NCBI GenBank assembly: GCA_017469745.1
Contig: JAFUFS010000028.1
Coordinates: 1-64,000, forward strand
From: Bacteroidales bacterium
GTDB taxonomy: Bacteria > Bacteroidota > Bacteroidia > Bacteroidales > UBA932
Direction: 5' to 3'
DNA: 64,000 nt
The notes below the pieces were generated by a model. The model searched no databases and was not told the DNA's origin. It saw nothing but the letters and a program-made list of their open reading frames with translations. Positions 1 to 8,522 of the stretch are shown piece by piece; within the stretch, counting starts at the first letter, position 1, and the number at the start of each line of letters is the position of its first letter. The position numbers and the translations under genes were made by a program.

Positions 1-140
1 CCTGATGGACTACTATGTTCAATTGCACAGAATGTAAGGAACCGCCGTATGCCGAACGGCACGTACGGTGGTGTGAGAGGTCGGAAAACAAAGAAAGTAG
101 GAAGAAAACTCCGAAACTCTTTGTTTTCCTCCTACTCGAT
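1..140 (+). mobile_element. Group II intron, 3' end (domains V and VI)
   Basis: The first 140 bases fold as the end of a group II intron. Bases 41-49 pair perfectly with 64-72 and 50-53 with 58-61, leaving a GAAC loop (54-57) and a two-base CG bulge (62-63). This is the shape of catalytic domain V, and CGC lies in the lower strand where the catalytic triad sits. Bases 83-94 pair perfectly with 118-129, as a domain VI stem, and the element then runs into TCCTACTCGAT, typical of an intron 3' terminus near 140. The rest of the intron and its reverse transcriptase lie left of the window. Exact 3' splice point is inferred. Confidence 0.82.
2..37 (+). CDS. Possible C-terminal tail of the intron-encoded protein
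   Basis: Read from base 2, the frame gives eleven codons (LMDYYVQLHRM) and then TAA at 35-37, ending immediately before domain V. An intron-encoded reverse transcriptase normally sits in domain IV just upstream of domain V, so this is where its stop codon would be expected. Eleven residues are too few to identify the protein by sequence. The assignment rests on position only. Confidence 0.3.
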   Translation: MMDYYVQLHRM

Positions 141-142
141 TC

Positions 143-222
143 TAGATTCTTCGGTCACTTTGTCACCATATAGATTCTTCGGTCACTTTGTCACCATATA
201 GATTCTTCGGTCACTTTGTTCC
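143..222. repeat. 28-bp tandem repeat, nearly three copies
   Basis: The unit starting TAGATTCTTCGGTCACTTTG is present at 143-170 and 171-198 exactly, with a third partial copy from 199 that decays after about 22 bases. It lies directly after the intron end and about 60 bases beyond the lpxK stop. There are no spacers between units, so this is not a CRISPR array. No coding frame is evident. Confidence 0.85.
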
Positions 223-253
223 CTCAGAATGACATGGTCCCCTTATAATGACA

Positions 254-281
254 TGTCATCCTGAGCGCTAGCGAAGGATCT
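254..281. repeat. Dispersed TGTCATCCTGAGCG..AGCGAAGGATCT repeat, copy 1
   Basis: This short element matches, in reverse complement and with one extra base, the copy at 52459-52485. It touches the stop codon of lpxK (TAG at 280-282). Very similar sequences (TCATCCTGAGCG-AGCGAAGGATC) are scattered between genes in many bacterial genomes. I recognise the motif from general knowledge; its function is unknown. Confidence 0.75.
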
Positions 282-1428
282 AATAGTCTTTGTGGAAATT
301 TCTCAAGGCCTCGAGGAGTGAAGTCTCGAAGACCTCCTTCTCATGTTCGGAGAGGAAGCCGACATCGATCGGCACCTGGAAGAGACGCACCTTGAGGTCA
401 TGTGGTATATTCCCAAGGTCCAGGATCCTCTGGCAGTCCTTTTCGGTCGTCGCCACGACAGCGGTAGGATGCTCGCGGACTGCGTTCATGATCCTGCGGA
501 CATCGTATTTGGTGTACTTGTGGTGATCCTCGAAGCAGAACCGCTTGACGATCTTGTGCTCGTCACTGAGGTACATCCGCAGGGGAGTGTCCTTGGCTAT
601 TCCTGAGAAGAGGATGAGTTTCTGTGAATAGGCGTACCTGGGATCGGCCTCTTCGAAAATGGGATTCAGGGCGCTGTACCAGATGGTGGTGAAGAGCAGG
701 ATCTTCTTCTTGCCTTTTTTGTCAGTGCCCTTGCAGGTCATTGTGTCGTAGTCCTTCAGGCCGAAGGCTTGGGCCCATTCGATCTTCTTGGAGTCTTCGA
801 GGTAGGCCGGGCATTTTGAGACAATGATTATGTCGGCTGCGCTGAATCTTTCAGGGAGGTCGCGAAGGCGTCCGAAGGGCAGGAGGCTGTCCTTGTAGGT
901 AGGGCGGTTGTAGTCGACCAGAATGATGTTGTAATAGGCTCTCAGAGCCCTGTACTGGAAGGCGTCGTCGAGGACGATCAGGTCGGCCGGGGCGATTTCT
1001 TCGCCTGCACTTTTGCGGGCCCTCTTGTCCGTTTTAAGTTTCTCCGGATGGCACAGAAGGTCGCAGCCCTTGACCCTGTGACGGTCCACCGCCACTGTGA
1101 CTCCAGGGAATTTCTTCTTTATCTGGAGAGGCTCGTCACCATATTCCTTGACAGATCCGTCCCTCTTCACGATCTGGAAGCCTCTGCTGGCCCTGAGGTG
1201 CCCCCTTGAGAGTACGGCGATGTCTTCATAGGCCCATTCGTCGCTCTTGAGAAGGGTCCTGAGAATCATTTCAGTGTGGGGGGTCTTGCCCGTGCCGCCG
1301 GCAGTGATGTTGCCGACGCAGATCGTAGGGACTTCGCAAGTACTGACCTTGCGGATTCCATGGTCGTAAAGAGAGTGCCTCAGCTTGAGGGTAAGATAGT
1401 ACGGGGCAAGGATGATCTTGTCAAGCAT
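280..1428 (-). CDS. lpxK: Tetraacyldisaccharide 4'-kinase
   Basis: LpxK phosphorylates the 4' position of the lipid A disaccharide at the inner membrane, using ATP, in lipid A synthesis. The 382-residue protein has the family P-loop GNITAGGTGKTP at about residues 38-50, the downstream DDAFQYRAL motif near 156, and a short hydrophobic N-terminus that fits membrane attachment. Length is usual for Bacteroidetes LpxK. It stands alone here on the minus strand, ending against a dispersed repeat. A TATCTTTG promoter box lies only 6 nt before the ATG, so the message may be leaderless. Function is secure from motifs. Confidence 0.95.
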   Translation of the reverse strand: MLDKIILAPYYLTLKLRHSLYDHGIRKVSTCEVPTICVGNITAGGTGKTPHTEMILRTLLKSDEWAYEDIAVLSRGHLRASRGFQIVKRDGSVKEYGDEPLQIKKKFPGVTVAVDRHRVKGCDLLCHPEKLKTDKRARKSAGEEIAPADLIVLDDAFQYRALRAYYNIILVDYNRPTYKDSLLPFGRLRDLPERFSAADIIIVSKCPAYLEDSKKIEWAQAFGLKDYDTMTCKGTDKKGKKKILLFTTIWYSALNPIFEEADPRYAYSQKLILFSGIAKDTPLRMYLSDEHKIVKRFCFEDHHKYTKYDVRRIMNAVREHPTAVVATTEKDCQRILDLGNIPHDLKVRLFQVPIDVGFLSEHEKEVFETSLLEALRNFHKDY

Positions 1429-1434
1429 AGGTCA

Positions 1435-1442
1435 CAAAGATA
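1435..1442 (-). promoter_or_regulatory. Promoter -7 box of lpxK
   Basis: TATCTTTG on the minus strand fits the Bacteroidetes -7 consensus TAnnTTTG. It ends six bases upstream of the lpxK ATG (1426-1428), placing the likely transcription start at or next to the start codon. No clear -33 TTTG was found at the ideal distance. Confidence 0.5.
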
Positions 1443-1734
1443 CAAAAAACGTGTTATTTCTTGATTATCTATTCTTATTTTCTCCTATTCTCCTATTCTT
1501 TCGCCTTAGGTCCTCCTTTTCTTCCGCCTCAGGTCCTCCTTTGGCCATGATAACGCCCAAATCCTTCCCTCCGGTCCACCCTTGGTGCCCGTCAGGGAAG
1601 AAAAGGGCCGGTTTCCTGACCTTTTAACGACCAGGTTTGCGAGGGGATTCAAGACAGTATGATAAGAAACGAAAAAAAGGCACCTATGTTTCTTATTATT
1701 CATTATTCCGGTCAATTCTTTTACCTATTATTAT
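1443..1734. other. Gene-free stretch between lpxK and the insertion sequence
   Basis: About 290 bases with no convincing gene. It holds a pyrimidine-rich tract (1480-1545) with a small direct repeat, CGCCTnAGGTCCTCCTTT, at 1502-1519 and 1525-1542. Short frames on both strands have no family resemblance and no promoter. If the AraC gene cut by the insertion once extended this way, its 5' part is not recognisable here. Confidence 0.5.
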
Positions 1735-1792
1735 AACGTGAATTCGATGAAATTTAACTAGCTGATTATTAGGAAAATAGCGAAAGTTTTTG

Positions 1793-1800
1793 TAAATTTG
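1793..1800 (+). promoter_or_regulatory. Promoter -7 box of the IS transposase
   Basis: TAAATTTG lies inside the left end of the element, 34 bases before the transposase ATG, and matches the Bacteroidetes TAnnTTTG consensus. This fits a promoter carried by the insertion sequence itself. Confidence 0.5.
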
Positions 1801-1834
1801 GAATAGCTACAAACCAAAAACAAACCCTTTCGCT

Positions 1835-2773
1835 ATGACGATCGCCAAGGACAAAATTACGGAAATTTACTGTATGGCGGATGACTTCTGCCATGTTTAT
1901 GACAGATTTATCAAGATTAACGGACTCGCACCCAAGCGGGACAAGTCGAAGAGGAAGTACCATCGGGATGGAACGCTGTCCGATGCTGAGGTGATAACGA
2001 TAATGATACTGTTCCACTTGTGTGGATATAAATGTTTGAAACACTTTTACTTGAATGAGGTTTGCGAGAATATGGCGGACCTGTTTCCTCATACCGTTTC
2101 CTATAACCGCTTCGTTGAACTGGAGCGGAAGGTAGCCATCCCTTTCATCCTGTTCGTGAAGAAATGCTGCATGGGAGCCTGTACGGGCATCAGCTTCGTG
2201 GACAGCACCGCGCTGCGCGTTTGCCGGAACCAGCGCATCCATCTTCACAAGGTTTTCAAGGTTCTCGCCCAGCGCGGGCAGTGCTCGATGGGATGGTTTT
2301 ACGGCTTCAAGCTCCATCTGATTTGCAACGAGAAGGGAGACTTGCTGAACTTCATGGTCACACCCGGCAACGTCGACGACCGAGAGCCTCTCCGGAACAA
2401 GTCCTTCATCGAGCAAATATTCGGAAAGCTGGTGGGAGATAAGGGATACATCTGCAAGGATCTCTTCTCCAAACTCTTTGTAGATGGCATTCAATTGATT
2501 ACCAAGCTTAAGAATAACATGAAGGGACAGATTATGAGTATCTCGGACAAGCTCCTCCTGAGGAAAAGAGCGCTGATCGAGACCATCAATGATGAACTCA
2601 AGAATATGGCCCAGATTGAACACTCCAGGCACAGGTCGGTCGTCGGCTTCACGGTTAACTTGATGGCAGGCCTGGCGGCCTACTCCTTCTTCCCGAAGAA
2701 GCCCATGATTGACGTAGAACGCGTCTCGCCCTATGAAAATGGTGTCATTCAATTGGAAATCAACTGGTTATAA
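1835..2773 (+). CDS. IS982-family transposase
   Basis: This is a DDE transposase of 312 residues that cuts and rejoins the element's ends. The acidic catalytic positions are visible as FVDSTALRVC (about residue 125), GDKGY (about 200) and RALIETINDELK (about 250). The N-terminal part (DAEVITIMILFHLCGYK) is the typical IS982 helical region. The frame is intact from ATG 1835 to a TAA inside the right inverted repeat, so the element may still be active. It has its own promoter-like box upstream. Confidence 0.93.
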   Translation: MTIAKDKITEIYCMADDFCHVYDRFIKINGLAPKRDKSKRKYHRDGTLSDAEVITIMILFHLCGYKCLKHFYLNEVCENMADLFPHTVSYNRFVELERKVAIPFILFVKKCCMGACTGISFVDSTALRVCRNQRIHLHKVFKVLAQRGQCSMGWFYGFKLHLICNEKGDLLNFMVTPGNVDDREPLRNKSFIEQIFGKLVGDKGYICKDLFSKLFVDGIQLITKLKNNMKGQIMSISDKLLLRKRALIETINDELKNMAQIEHSRHRSVVGFTVNLMAGLAAYSFFPKKPMIDVERVSPYENGVIQLEINWL

Positions 2774-2790
2774 TTCGTCGAACTCACGTT

Positions 2791-3071
2791 ACCTTAACAA
2801 GAGTCTAACCAGATCCGACATCCTTGAACTCCTGGGAATCGGAAAGAACCGGCTTGGAAAAATGTTCCAGGACGTAGGCGGAGACCTGAGCCTGCCGTCC
2901 TACATCAACGGGAAAAGACTCAACCATGCGCTTGGGGTCATCTCCGAACATCCGGAATACACAGTGAATGAGGTTGCAGATGCCTCCGGATTCTCAAACA
3001 CAAGGAACTTCCATCTGCTGTTCAAGAAACGTTTCGGGATCACTCCCCTTCAGTACCGGAACGGAAAATAA
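2791..3071 (+). pseudogene. AraC-family regulator, C-terminal DNA-binding half only
   Basis: From the right edge of the insertion sequence, the frame YLNKSLTRSDILELLGIGKN and onward encodes an AraC/XylS double helix-turn-helix: the first helix pair around LGIGKNRLGKMF and the conserved second motif VNEVADASGFSNTRNFHLLF ending FGITPLQYR. The sensing N-terminal part is missing. The open frame continues backward into the IS from ATG 2733, giving a 112-residue chimera with about 19 residues encoded by the IS end. This could in principle be expressed, but a full regulator is no longer present. What it controlled is unknown. Confidence 0.85.
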
Positions 3072-3145
3072 AGCCCGGGACATTCTTTCACACCTGTAGA
3101 GACAAAGCAACTGCCAAAATATTAGCAGTTTAGCAAGTCGGTACT

Positions 3146-3153
3146 TAACTTTG
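3146..3153 (+). promoter_or_regulatory. Promoter-like TAACTTTG box
   Basis: TAACTTTG fits the Bacteroidetes -7 consensus and points rightward into the 31-codon frame at 3166. No convincing -33 box is seen. The nearest rightward annotated gene is far away, so any transcript would run antisense into the DUF47 gene. Confidence 0.3.
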
Positions 3154-3165
3154 CAGCACTAACCT

Positions 3166-3261
3166 ATGAGTGACAAAGTTCACAAAAGACAAGTATTAAA
3201 TTTTGCCCATACCGTCGCGCCTGTGAAGGTCCGGCGGTTAAATTTTACTTTTTCAGTCTGA
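3166..3261 (+). CDS. Possible 31-residue small protein
   Basis: The frame MSDKVHKRQVLNFAHTVAPV followed by eleven more residues starts 12 bases after a promoter-like box and ends at a TGA that overlaps the DUF47 gene's 3' end by nine bases. It is basic, has no signal peptide, and I recognise no family. It could equally be a chance frame. Confidence 0.2.
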   Translation: MSDKVHKRQVLNFAHTVAPVKVRRLNFTFSV

Positions 3262-3912
3262 AAGATAATTCAGGAGGAGATTCCTAACCATGTCGGAAAT
3301 CTTCTTATGGGCGTCGGTTACATTCTCGAGCATCTCAGCCAGGTTCTTGTATTTGATCAGCTCCCGTACATCCTGCACATTGTTGAAAATGCAGCCGATG
3401 TAGTCTTCATAGTCTTCATCAGCGGCATGCTCGAGCTCGGTAACCCTCTCGCAGCACAGGGAAATGGCGGTAACATTCTTCTTGATCTCTCCGAGCAGAG
3501 GGATCATGTCTCTCAATGCCTGGGACTGCGACTCGGCGATCCTGGCAAGTTCCTCAAGCTGGGGGTCGATCTGCTCCGGCCTGTAGATAAGGACAGCCTT
3601 CGAAGTGTCCTTGATGGCATCCAGACAGTCATCCATAGCCATGGAAACCGACTGGAGATCCAGTTTGTTGACTTGAACCATGAGGCTTCCTGACAGCATC
3701 TCATGGAACTCGGTCAGCAGGGCGTCTCCCTGCACTTCACAGGATTTGATTTCCTTTTCGTTCTTCAGCCAGGTCTCAGGGTCTGAGGTAGCGAAAACTT
3801 CAGACAGAAGGGTTGTCGCCTTGCACAGGAAGTCCGTCTGACGGATAAGGATGGGGACATATTCATGCTTTCCGCCTCTCAGGCTTATCATTACTTTCTT
3901 GTAAAGACTCAT
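3253..3912 (-). CDS. DUF47 / PhoU-like protein (Pit phosphate transport accessory family)
   Basis: The 219-residue all-helical protein matches the DUF47 (TIGR00153, PhoU-related) family: start FTSL-like MSLYKKVMISLRGGKHEY, a long first helix pair, the ELEHAADEDYEDYI motif near residue 160 and the C-terminal KNLAEMLENVTDAHKKISDM helix. Family members are usually cytosolic partners of low-affinity Pit phosphate permeases and sit beside a pit gene. No Pit permease is in this window; the gene is last in an operon after a Stealth phosphotransferase, with a 12-nt gap. Its phosphate role is therefore inferred from family only. Confidence 0.85.
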   Translation of the reverse strand: MSLYKKVMISLRGGKHEYVPILIRQTDFLCKATTLLSEVFATSDPETWLKNEKEIKSCEVQGDALLTEFHEMLSGSLMVQVNKLDLQSVSMAMDDCLDAIKDTSKAVLIYRPEQIDPQLEELARIAESQSQALRDMIPLLGEIKKNVTAISLCCERVTELEHAADEDYEDYIGCIFNNVQDVRELIKYKNLAEMLENVTDAHKKISDMVRNLLLNYLSD

Positions 3913-3924
3913 AGCAGATGGAAA

Positions 3925-4803
3925 TTATAATTCAAAACGTGAAGGTTCGGCAAAATGGCTTTCAAATGCTTCCAGGACGGCCTTCCTGTAGCGGATAAAG
4001 TCCTCATCCTTCAGATGGACATCGTTTATGCAAAGCAACTTGGTCGACGGCGAAAGGATGTTGGAGGCAATCGATTCAGGGGTGTGTACAGCAGGTGAAA
4101 GATGCTTGTTGGAGATCTTTCCAGGGACTGTAAGGCCCTTGTAGTAAAGATAATCCAGGAAAAGGTACTGGTTGAAGTTACGGGTGGTACGAAGCCGCGA
4201 AACCACCTTGAAGATGACGTCCTTTGAAAAGTCGTAGATGGCCTCGCTCTGGCTTCTGAGCATAGGTGAACAGGTGTGCTGGGGACGCACGAAGGTCAGA
4301 CCCGGCCGTTTTCCGAGAGCCGCCCTGGCCTGATGGTCAGAGTTGCGCACCCTTTTCTTGTACTTTCCGCCGGCGAAAAGATGATGTGCGAAACCTATGA
4401 CAGACTTGCCGTCACGGAAGAAATCTTCCTTGCTGCAGTCCATGACAGGGAACATGTCGTCGTTGAAATAGAGGAACTCCTCGGAAAGTCCAGGAATCAA
4501 ATGCATGAACATCTCGATCGTCGTGCTGTTGAATGTAGGCAGGAACTCTTCCGGGATAATATCCTTGTGTAATACGATCCTTACTTCATCCTGGTTTATC
4601 CAGGAAGGCACCTGGGGGATTCCGGAAACGAGAAGGATGACATGGTCGACCGAGGGGATGTGCCTCTCGATTCCACGGAGGAGGTACTTCAAGGTCCCCC
4701 AGTCGCGATAACGCTTCGTGAGTATCTCACCACCGACGGCAGCGGCATATTCAGCCTGCCAGACAGGGTCAAGCCCGTCGACATATGTTATGACGGCATC
4801 CAT
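3925..4803 (-). CDS. Stealth-family hexose-1-phosphoryltransferase
   Basis: Stealth proteins transfer hexose-1-phosphate onto surface or capsular glycans, forming phosphodiester links. All conserved regions are present: CR1 MDAVITYVDGLDPVW at the N-terminus, CR2 from RDWGTLKYLLRGIERHIP through FNSTTIEMF and EEFLYFNDDMF (about residues 32-117), a CR3-like NSDHQARAALG near 157, and CR4 CINDVHLKDEDF near 262. I start at ATG 4803, four bases after the upstream stop; a longer frame would add 20 residues not typical of CR1 starts. It is translated right behind a glycosyltransferase, so the two probably build the same glycan. Acceptor is unknown. Confidence 0.88.
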   Translation of the reverse strand: MDAVITYVDGLDPVWQAEYAAAVGGEILTKRYRDWGTLKYLLRGIERHIPSVDHVILLVSGIPQVPSWINQDEVRIVLHKDIIPEEFLPTFNSTTIEMFMHLIPGLSEEFLYFNDDMFPVMDCSKEDFFRDGKSVIGFAHHLFAGGKYKKRVRNSDHQARAALGKRPGLTFVRPQHTCSPMLRSQSEAIYDFSKDVIFKVVSRLRTTRNFNQYLFLDYLYYKGLTVPGKISNKHLSPAVHTPESIASNILSPSTKLLCINDVHLKDEDFIRYRKAVLEAFESHFAEPSRFEL

Positions 4804-4807
4804 TATC

Positions 4808-5647
4808 TCAGATCTTTTCCTCCAAAGCAAAATATTCGTCAAGAGCTTTCCACTGAAGGTCATTCCTGTTCAAAGAGCCCTTGTTGAGGCTCCTTAGGGA
4901 AACCTTCTGGGCACTCTTGATAGTGACAGGCTTAGGGAAGAAACTGCCGCAGGCGACAGGGATGCCTTCAGCAAGTTCGACAGCCTTCAGCCAGAGATCA
5001 TCGGCCGTAGGGGCAAGGTGCCTCGCAAGATCCATGTTGAAAAAGGATTGGGGCATGGATGAAGGATAAAGCACACCGGCAAAGCCGAGGGCAAGATTAA
5101 GTCGGCCAGGGGGCAGCTCACGCTCGGACTTTTTCCAGAATGAATATTCATGGAAATGAAGAGGATCGATGATGGCTGCTATGTTGCAGCAGACAGCATC
5201 AGGGTATTTTGAGTGGAGCTCCAACAGGCGCCCTAGGGTGTCTTTCCTGTAATAGCAGTCGTCGTCGACCGTGACCACGATCGAATCCTTGAAAGCCTGA
5301 AGGGAATAGAGATACTTGTTGTGGCATCTCATGTTCCATGGGACGAAGACGATCTCCAGGCCTGCATCAATGTAGGTTTCAAGCGAATCAGGAATGCCGT
5401 TCATCCTTTCCGGGAACTCTTCTTCAGACAGGACGAGGACAATCTTGTCCGGACGTACAGTCTGCCGGAAGAGGGAATCCATGACGATCCAAAGCTTGCC
5501 GATCCTGGCCGGGAAAGTCGTAAGAGAGACCACGATCCCGTCTTTCCCGGAAAGAGGGGCCGGCTTAGCACTCTTCCTGAATGAAGTCCAGACAGGAAGG
5601 GTGATCTCTTCGAGACCGCGTCTCAGATTGGAAACGAACTTTTTCAT
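4808..5647 (-). CDS. Glycosyltransferase, GT-A fold type
   Basis: This 279-residue protein carries VVSLTTFPARIGKLW and SLFRQTVRPDKIVLVLSEE, typical of a GT2-like nucleotide-binding fold, and a DxD-type metal motif VTVDDDCYY near residue 125. The conserved SFWKKSERELPPGRLN loop and the ADDLWLKAVEL motif complete the fold. Bacteroidetes homologues are found in envelope glycan loci. Its ATG overlaps the uvrA stop (TGATG), so it is translationally coupled to uvrA, and the Stealth phosphotransferase follows after four bases. Donor and acceptor cannot be told from sequence. Confidence 0.82.
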   Translation of the reverse strand: MKKFVSNLRRGLEEITLPVWTSFRKSAKPAPLSGKDGIVVSLTTFPARIGKLWIVMDSLFRQTVRPDKIVLVLSEEEFPERMNGIPDSLETYIDAGLEIVFVPWNMRCHNKYLYSLQAFKDSIVVTVDDDCYYRKDTLGRLLELHSKYPDAVCCNIAAIIDPLHFHEYSFWKKSERELPPGRLNLALGFAGVLYPSSMPQSFFNMDLARHLAPTADDLWLKAVELAEGIPVACGSFFPKPVTIKSAQKVSLRSLNKGSLNRNDLQWKALDEYFALEEKI

Positions 5648-8520
5648 CAGGTCCTTTCTTGTCTCAGATAATCTGCCGTAAACGTGTGTCCGGAGGCAAT
5701 AAGCTCCTCAGGAGTGCCTGCAAAGACGACCTCCCCTCCCCTGTCACCGGCATCCGGGCCCAGGTCGATGACCCAGTCGGCCGCCCTGATCACGTCCAGA
5801 TTGTGCTCAACGACAATCACGGTATGTCCTTTGGCAATCAGGACATCGAAGGCCTTGAGAAGTTTCTCGACATCGTAGAAATGAAGTCCCGTGGTGGGCT
5901 CATCGAACAGGAAGAGAATCTTCTCCCTGCGGACGGTAGCTGATTCCTCACTCATGGAGAGGAAGTAGGCCAATTTGATTCTCTGGCTTTCTCCTCCGGA
6001 GAGAGTCGAGGAACTCTGGCCAAGCTTTATGTAAGAAAGACCGACATCCACAAGTGGCTGGAGCCTCCTGGCTATCTGCTTTGCAATCTCTTCCTCCTGT
6101 GAGCCGAAGAAGGCGATAGCCTCTTCCACGCTCATCCCAAGGATGTCATCTATATTCCTGCCTTTGTAACGGACTTCCAGGATGTCAGGCTTGAACCTCT
6201 TTCCTCCACAGGCCTCACAGACCATGGTAACGTCCGCCATGAACTGCATCGGGATGCGTACGAACCCGTCACCCTGGCACTCCGGACACCGACCGCCTTC
6301 CTGGTTGAAAGAGAAGAATGACGGGGTGTAGCCGTTTATCTTGGCATACTGCTGATCGGAAAGGAGTTTGCGGATGTCGTCATAAACCTTGAGATAGGTG
6401 ACAGCATTCGAGCGGGAACTCTTTCCTATCGGGTTCTGGTCCACATATTCAACCCTGGTGATACGGTCCAGGTTGCCGGAAAGCTTCCGGAACACTCCAG
6501 GCAGGTCTCCGGTCTGGTTGATCCTCCTGTAGAGTGCAGGGTAAAGGATGTCTCCCACGAGGGAAGACTTTCCGGAACCGCTCACTCCGGAGACAGCTGT
6601 CAAGACCCCGAGGGGGAACTTGACATCCACATCCTTAAGGTTATGCTCCATCGCACCTTCAACAGTGATTGAATACATCCACGGGTGTTTCTCCCTCCGG
6701 TATCTTTCCTTGGCACCGGTAAGGTACCGGAGTGTCATGGACTTGTTCAAGGCTGACTTAGGAAGCTTGTCTGACATCCGGCCCTGGAAGACTATCTGTC
6801 CTCCGTCGATGCCTGCCTTGGGCCCCATGTCGATCAGCATGTCGGCAGCCCTGATGATCTCCTCGTCATGTTCAACGACGACCACGGTATTGCCCAGGTC
6901 GCGAAGCCTCCGAAGGACTGAGATCAGACGGTCGGTATCCCTTGGATGGAGACCGATGCTGGGTTCGTCCAGGATGTACATGGAACCAACGAGCGAACTG
7001 CCCAGTGCGGTAACCAGGTTGATCCTCTGGCTCTCTCCTCCTGAAAGCGTGTTGCAGTTCCTGCTCAGTGTCAGGTAGGAAAGGCCGACGTCACTGATGT
7101 ACCTCAACCTGGAGACGATCTCCTCGACAGCCTTCCTGACGACACCCTGCTCATACTCAGAAAGTTTCAGGCCGGCAAAGAACTCCAGGAGTTCGTCCAC
7201 GTTCATGTCCAGGAGCTCGGCGATGTTCTTTCCACCTACCTTCACGTAGAGGGCCTCAGGGCGGAGCCTGCTGCCATGGCAGGCATGGCAGGTCGTACGA
7301 CCGGAGAAACGGCTGAGCATGTATTTGTACTGGATCTTGTAGCGGTTGGCCTCGACCCACTGGAAGAATTCGTTGATGCCTATTATCGAATCCTCGTCCC
7401 CTTCGATGCTGTGGCCGTTCCAAAGAACGTCCTTCACCTCTTTCGAAAGGTTGCAGTAGGGTTCGAATATGGGAATATGGTACCTTTCGGAGACTCTCAC
7501 CAGATGGTCCTTGAACCATCCCATCTTGTCGCCCCTCCAGCAAGCAATGGCACCGTCGTATATGCTCTTGGTCTTGTCCGGCACCACGAGATCCTCGCTG
7601 ATCCCGATTATCTTTCCGAGCCCCCCGCAGACCGGGCAGGCTCCGAGAGGACTGTTAAATGAGAAAAGATATTCATCTGGCTCCTTGAAGGTCATCCCGT
7701 CCATCTCGAAACGGTTGGAATACTCTTCCTTCGAGGAATCTTTCTGCAGGATCAGCGTGCCGCGTCCCTCACGGAAGGCGTTGTCTATCGACGAATTGAG
7801 CCTGGTCTGGAGGTCCTCCCAATCCTGTTGCGGCCAAGGGGTGCCGTCTTCGAAATACGGCAGGCAGCCCTTGAAGCCCGGCAGTTTGAGGCGGTCGACC
7901 AGAAGGTAGAGTTCCTTGGGATACTCCCCTTTGTCGGCCATAACCATTATGTCCTCTATCCGGATCACACCTCCGTCGCCATAGAACCTGGAATAGCCTT
8001 CCTCCTTGAGACGGAGCATCAGTTCGACCTTGTCCTCCCTGGCTTCCCACCCGAGGTCCGCAAGGATGTACACTGTCTTCGAATCGCCCTTCAGGATGCT
8101 TGCCATCACGTCCCTCTGGCTGTGGCACTTGACCTCGCGGCCGCTCACAGGCGAATAGGTGCGCCCGATCCTAGCGAATATGATCCTGAGATAGTCATAT
8201 ATTTCCGTGGTGGTGGCCACGGTAGAGCGCGGATTCCTGGTGTTGACCTTCTGCTCGATGGCGATAGCCGGAGGGATGCCCTCGATGGACTCGACATCTG
8301 GCTTGCTCATGCGCCCCAGAAACTGGCGGGCATAGGAACTGAGGCTTTCGGCAAAACGCCTCTGGCCTTCAGCGAAAAGGGTGTCAAACGCAAGGGAGGA
8401 CTTTCCGGAGCCTGAGATACCGGTCACCACGACGAACTTGTTACGCGGTATTTCTACGGTAATGTCCTTGAGGTTGTTGACCTTGGCCCCTCTGATTATG
8501 ATCTTCCCCCCTTCCGGCAT
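5647..8520 (-). CDS. uvrA: Excinuclease ABC subunit A
   Basis: UvrA is the damage-recognising ATPase of nucleotide excision repair, acting with UvrB. The 957-residue protein has two ABC modules: Walker [14 protein letters not shown] near residue 34 with [11 protein letters not shown] near 490, and [13 protein letters not shown] near 645 with [11 protein letters not shown] near 840. The zinc-finger cysteines ([20 protein letters not shown] and CEACGG) are present. Length and order are standard. It is two bases after the punA gene upstream and overlaps the following glycosyltransferase start by one base, an unusual operon partner. Confidence 0.98.
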   Translation of the reverse strand: MPEGGKIIIRGAKVNNLKDITVEIPRNKFVVVTGISGSGKSSLAFDTLFAEGQRRFAESLSSYARQFLGRMSKPDVESIEGIPPAIAIEQKVNTRNPRSTVATTTEIYDYLRIIFARIGRTYSPVSGREVKCHSQRDVMASILKGDSKTVYILADLGWEAREDKVELMLRLKEEGYSRFYGDGGVIRIEDIMVMADKGEYPKELYLLVDRLKLPGFKGCLPYFEDGTPWPQQDWEDLQTRLNSSIDNAFREGRGTLILQKDSSKEEYSNRFEMDGMTFKEPDEYLFSFNSPLGACPVCGGLGKIIGISEDLVVPDKTKSIYDGAIACWRGDKMGWFKDHLVRVSERYHIPIFEPYCNLSKEVKDVLWNGHSIEGDEDSIIGINEFFQWVEANRYKIQYKYMLSRFSGRTTCHACHGSRLRPEALYVKVGGKNIAELLDMNVDELLEFFAGLKLSEYEQGVVRKAVEEIVSRLRYISDVGLSYLTLSRNCNTLSGGESQRINLVTALGSSLVGSMYILDEPSIGLHPRDTDRLISVLRRLRDLGNTVVVVEHDEEIIRAADMLIDMGPKAGIDGGQIVFQGRMSDKLPKSALNKSMTLRYLTGAKERYRREKHPWMYSITVEGAMEHNLKDVDVKFPLGVLTAVSGVSGSGKSSLVGDILYPALYRRINQTGDLPGVFRKLSGNLDRITRVEYVDQNPIGKSSRSNAVTYLKVYDDIRKLLSDQQYAKINGYTPSFFSFNQEGGRCPECQGDGFVRIPMQFMADVTMVCEACGGKRFKPDILEVRYKGRNIDDILGMSVEEAIAFFGSQEEEIAKQIARRLQPLVDVGLSYIKLGQSSSTLSGGESQRIKLAYFLSMSEESATVRREKILFLFDEPTTGLHFYDVEKLLKAFDVLIAKGHTVIVVEHNLDVIRAADWVIDLGPDAGDRGGEVVFAGTPEELIASGHTFTADYLRQERT

Positions 8521-8522
8521 GC

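Larger units (their letters stand above)
1735..2790 (+). mobile_element. IS982-family insertion sequence with terminal inverted repeats
   Basis: The element is 1056 bp. The left end (1735-1767) and the reverse complement of the right end (2758-2790) match at 27 of 33 positions, both starting AACGTGA and ending TTGATT or CTGATT. It carries one transposase gene whose stop codon lies inside the right repeat, as in compact IS982 elements. No matching direct target duplication could be found in the flanks. The right flank enters directly into the C-terminal half of an AraC-type regulator, so the insertion, or a deletion beside it, removed the 5' half of that gene. Confidence 0.88.

Noticed and set aside
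143..222. CRISPR array
   Set aside because: The 28-bp units are directly joined, with no spacers, and no cas gene is in the window.
1506..1715. 69-codon minus-strand frame left of the insertion sequence
   Set aside because: Low-complexity pyrimidine tract on the other strand, no promoter or homology recognised.
1769..2752. Minus-strand open frame of 327 codons within the insertion sequence
   Set aside because: The plus strand encodes a complete IS982 transposase with DDE residues; the minus frame has no family signs.
1720..2800. Target-site duplication of the IS982 element
   Set aside because: Flanks (ending TTATTATTAT and starting ACCTTAAC) share no convincing direct repeat.
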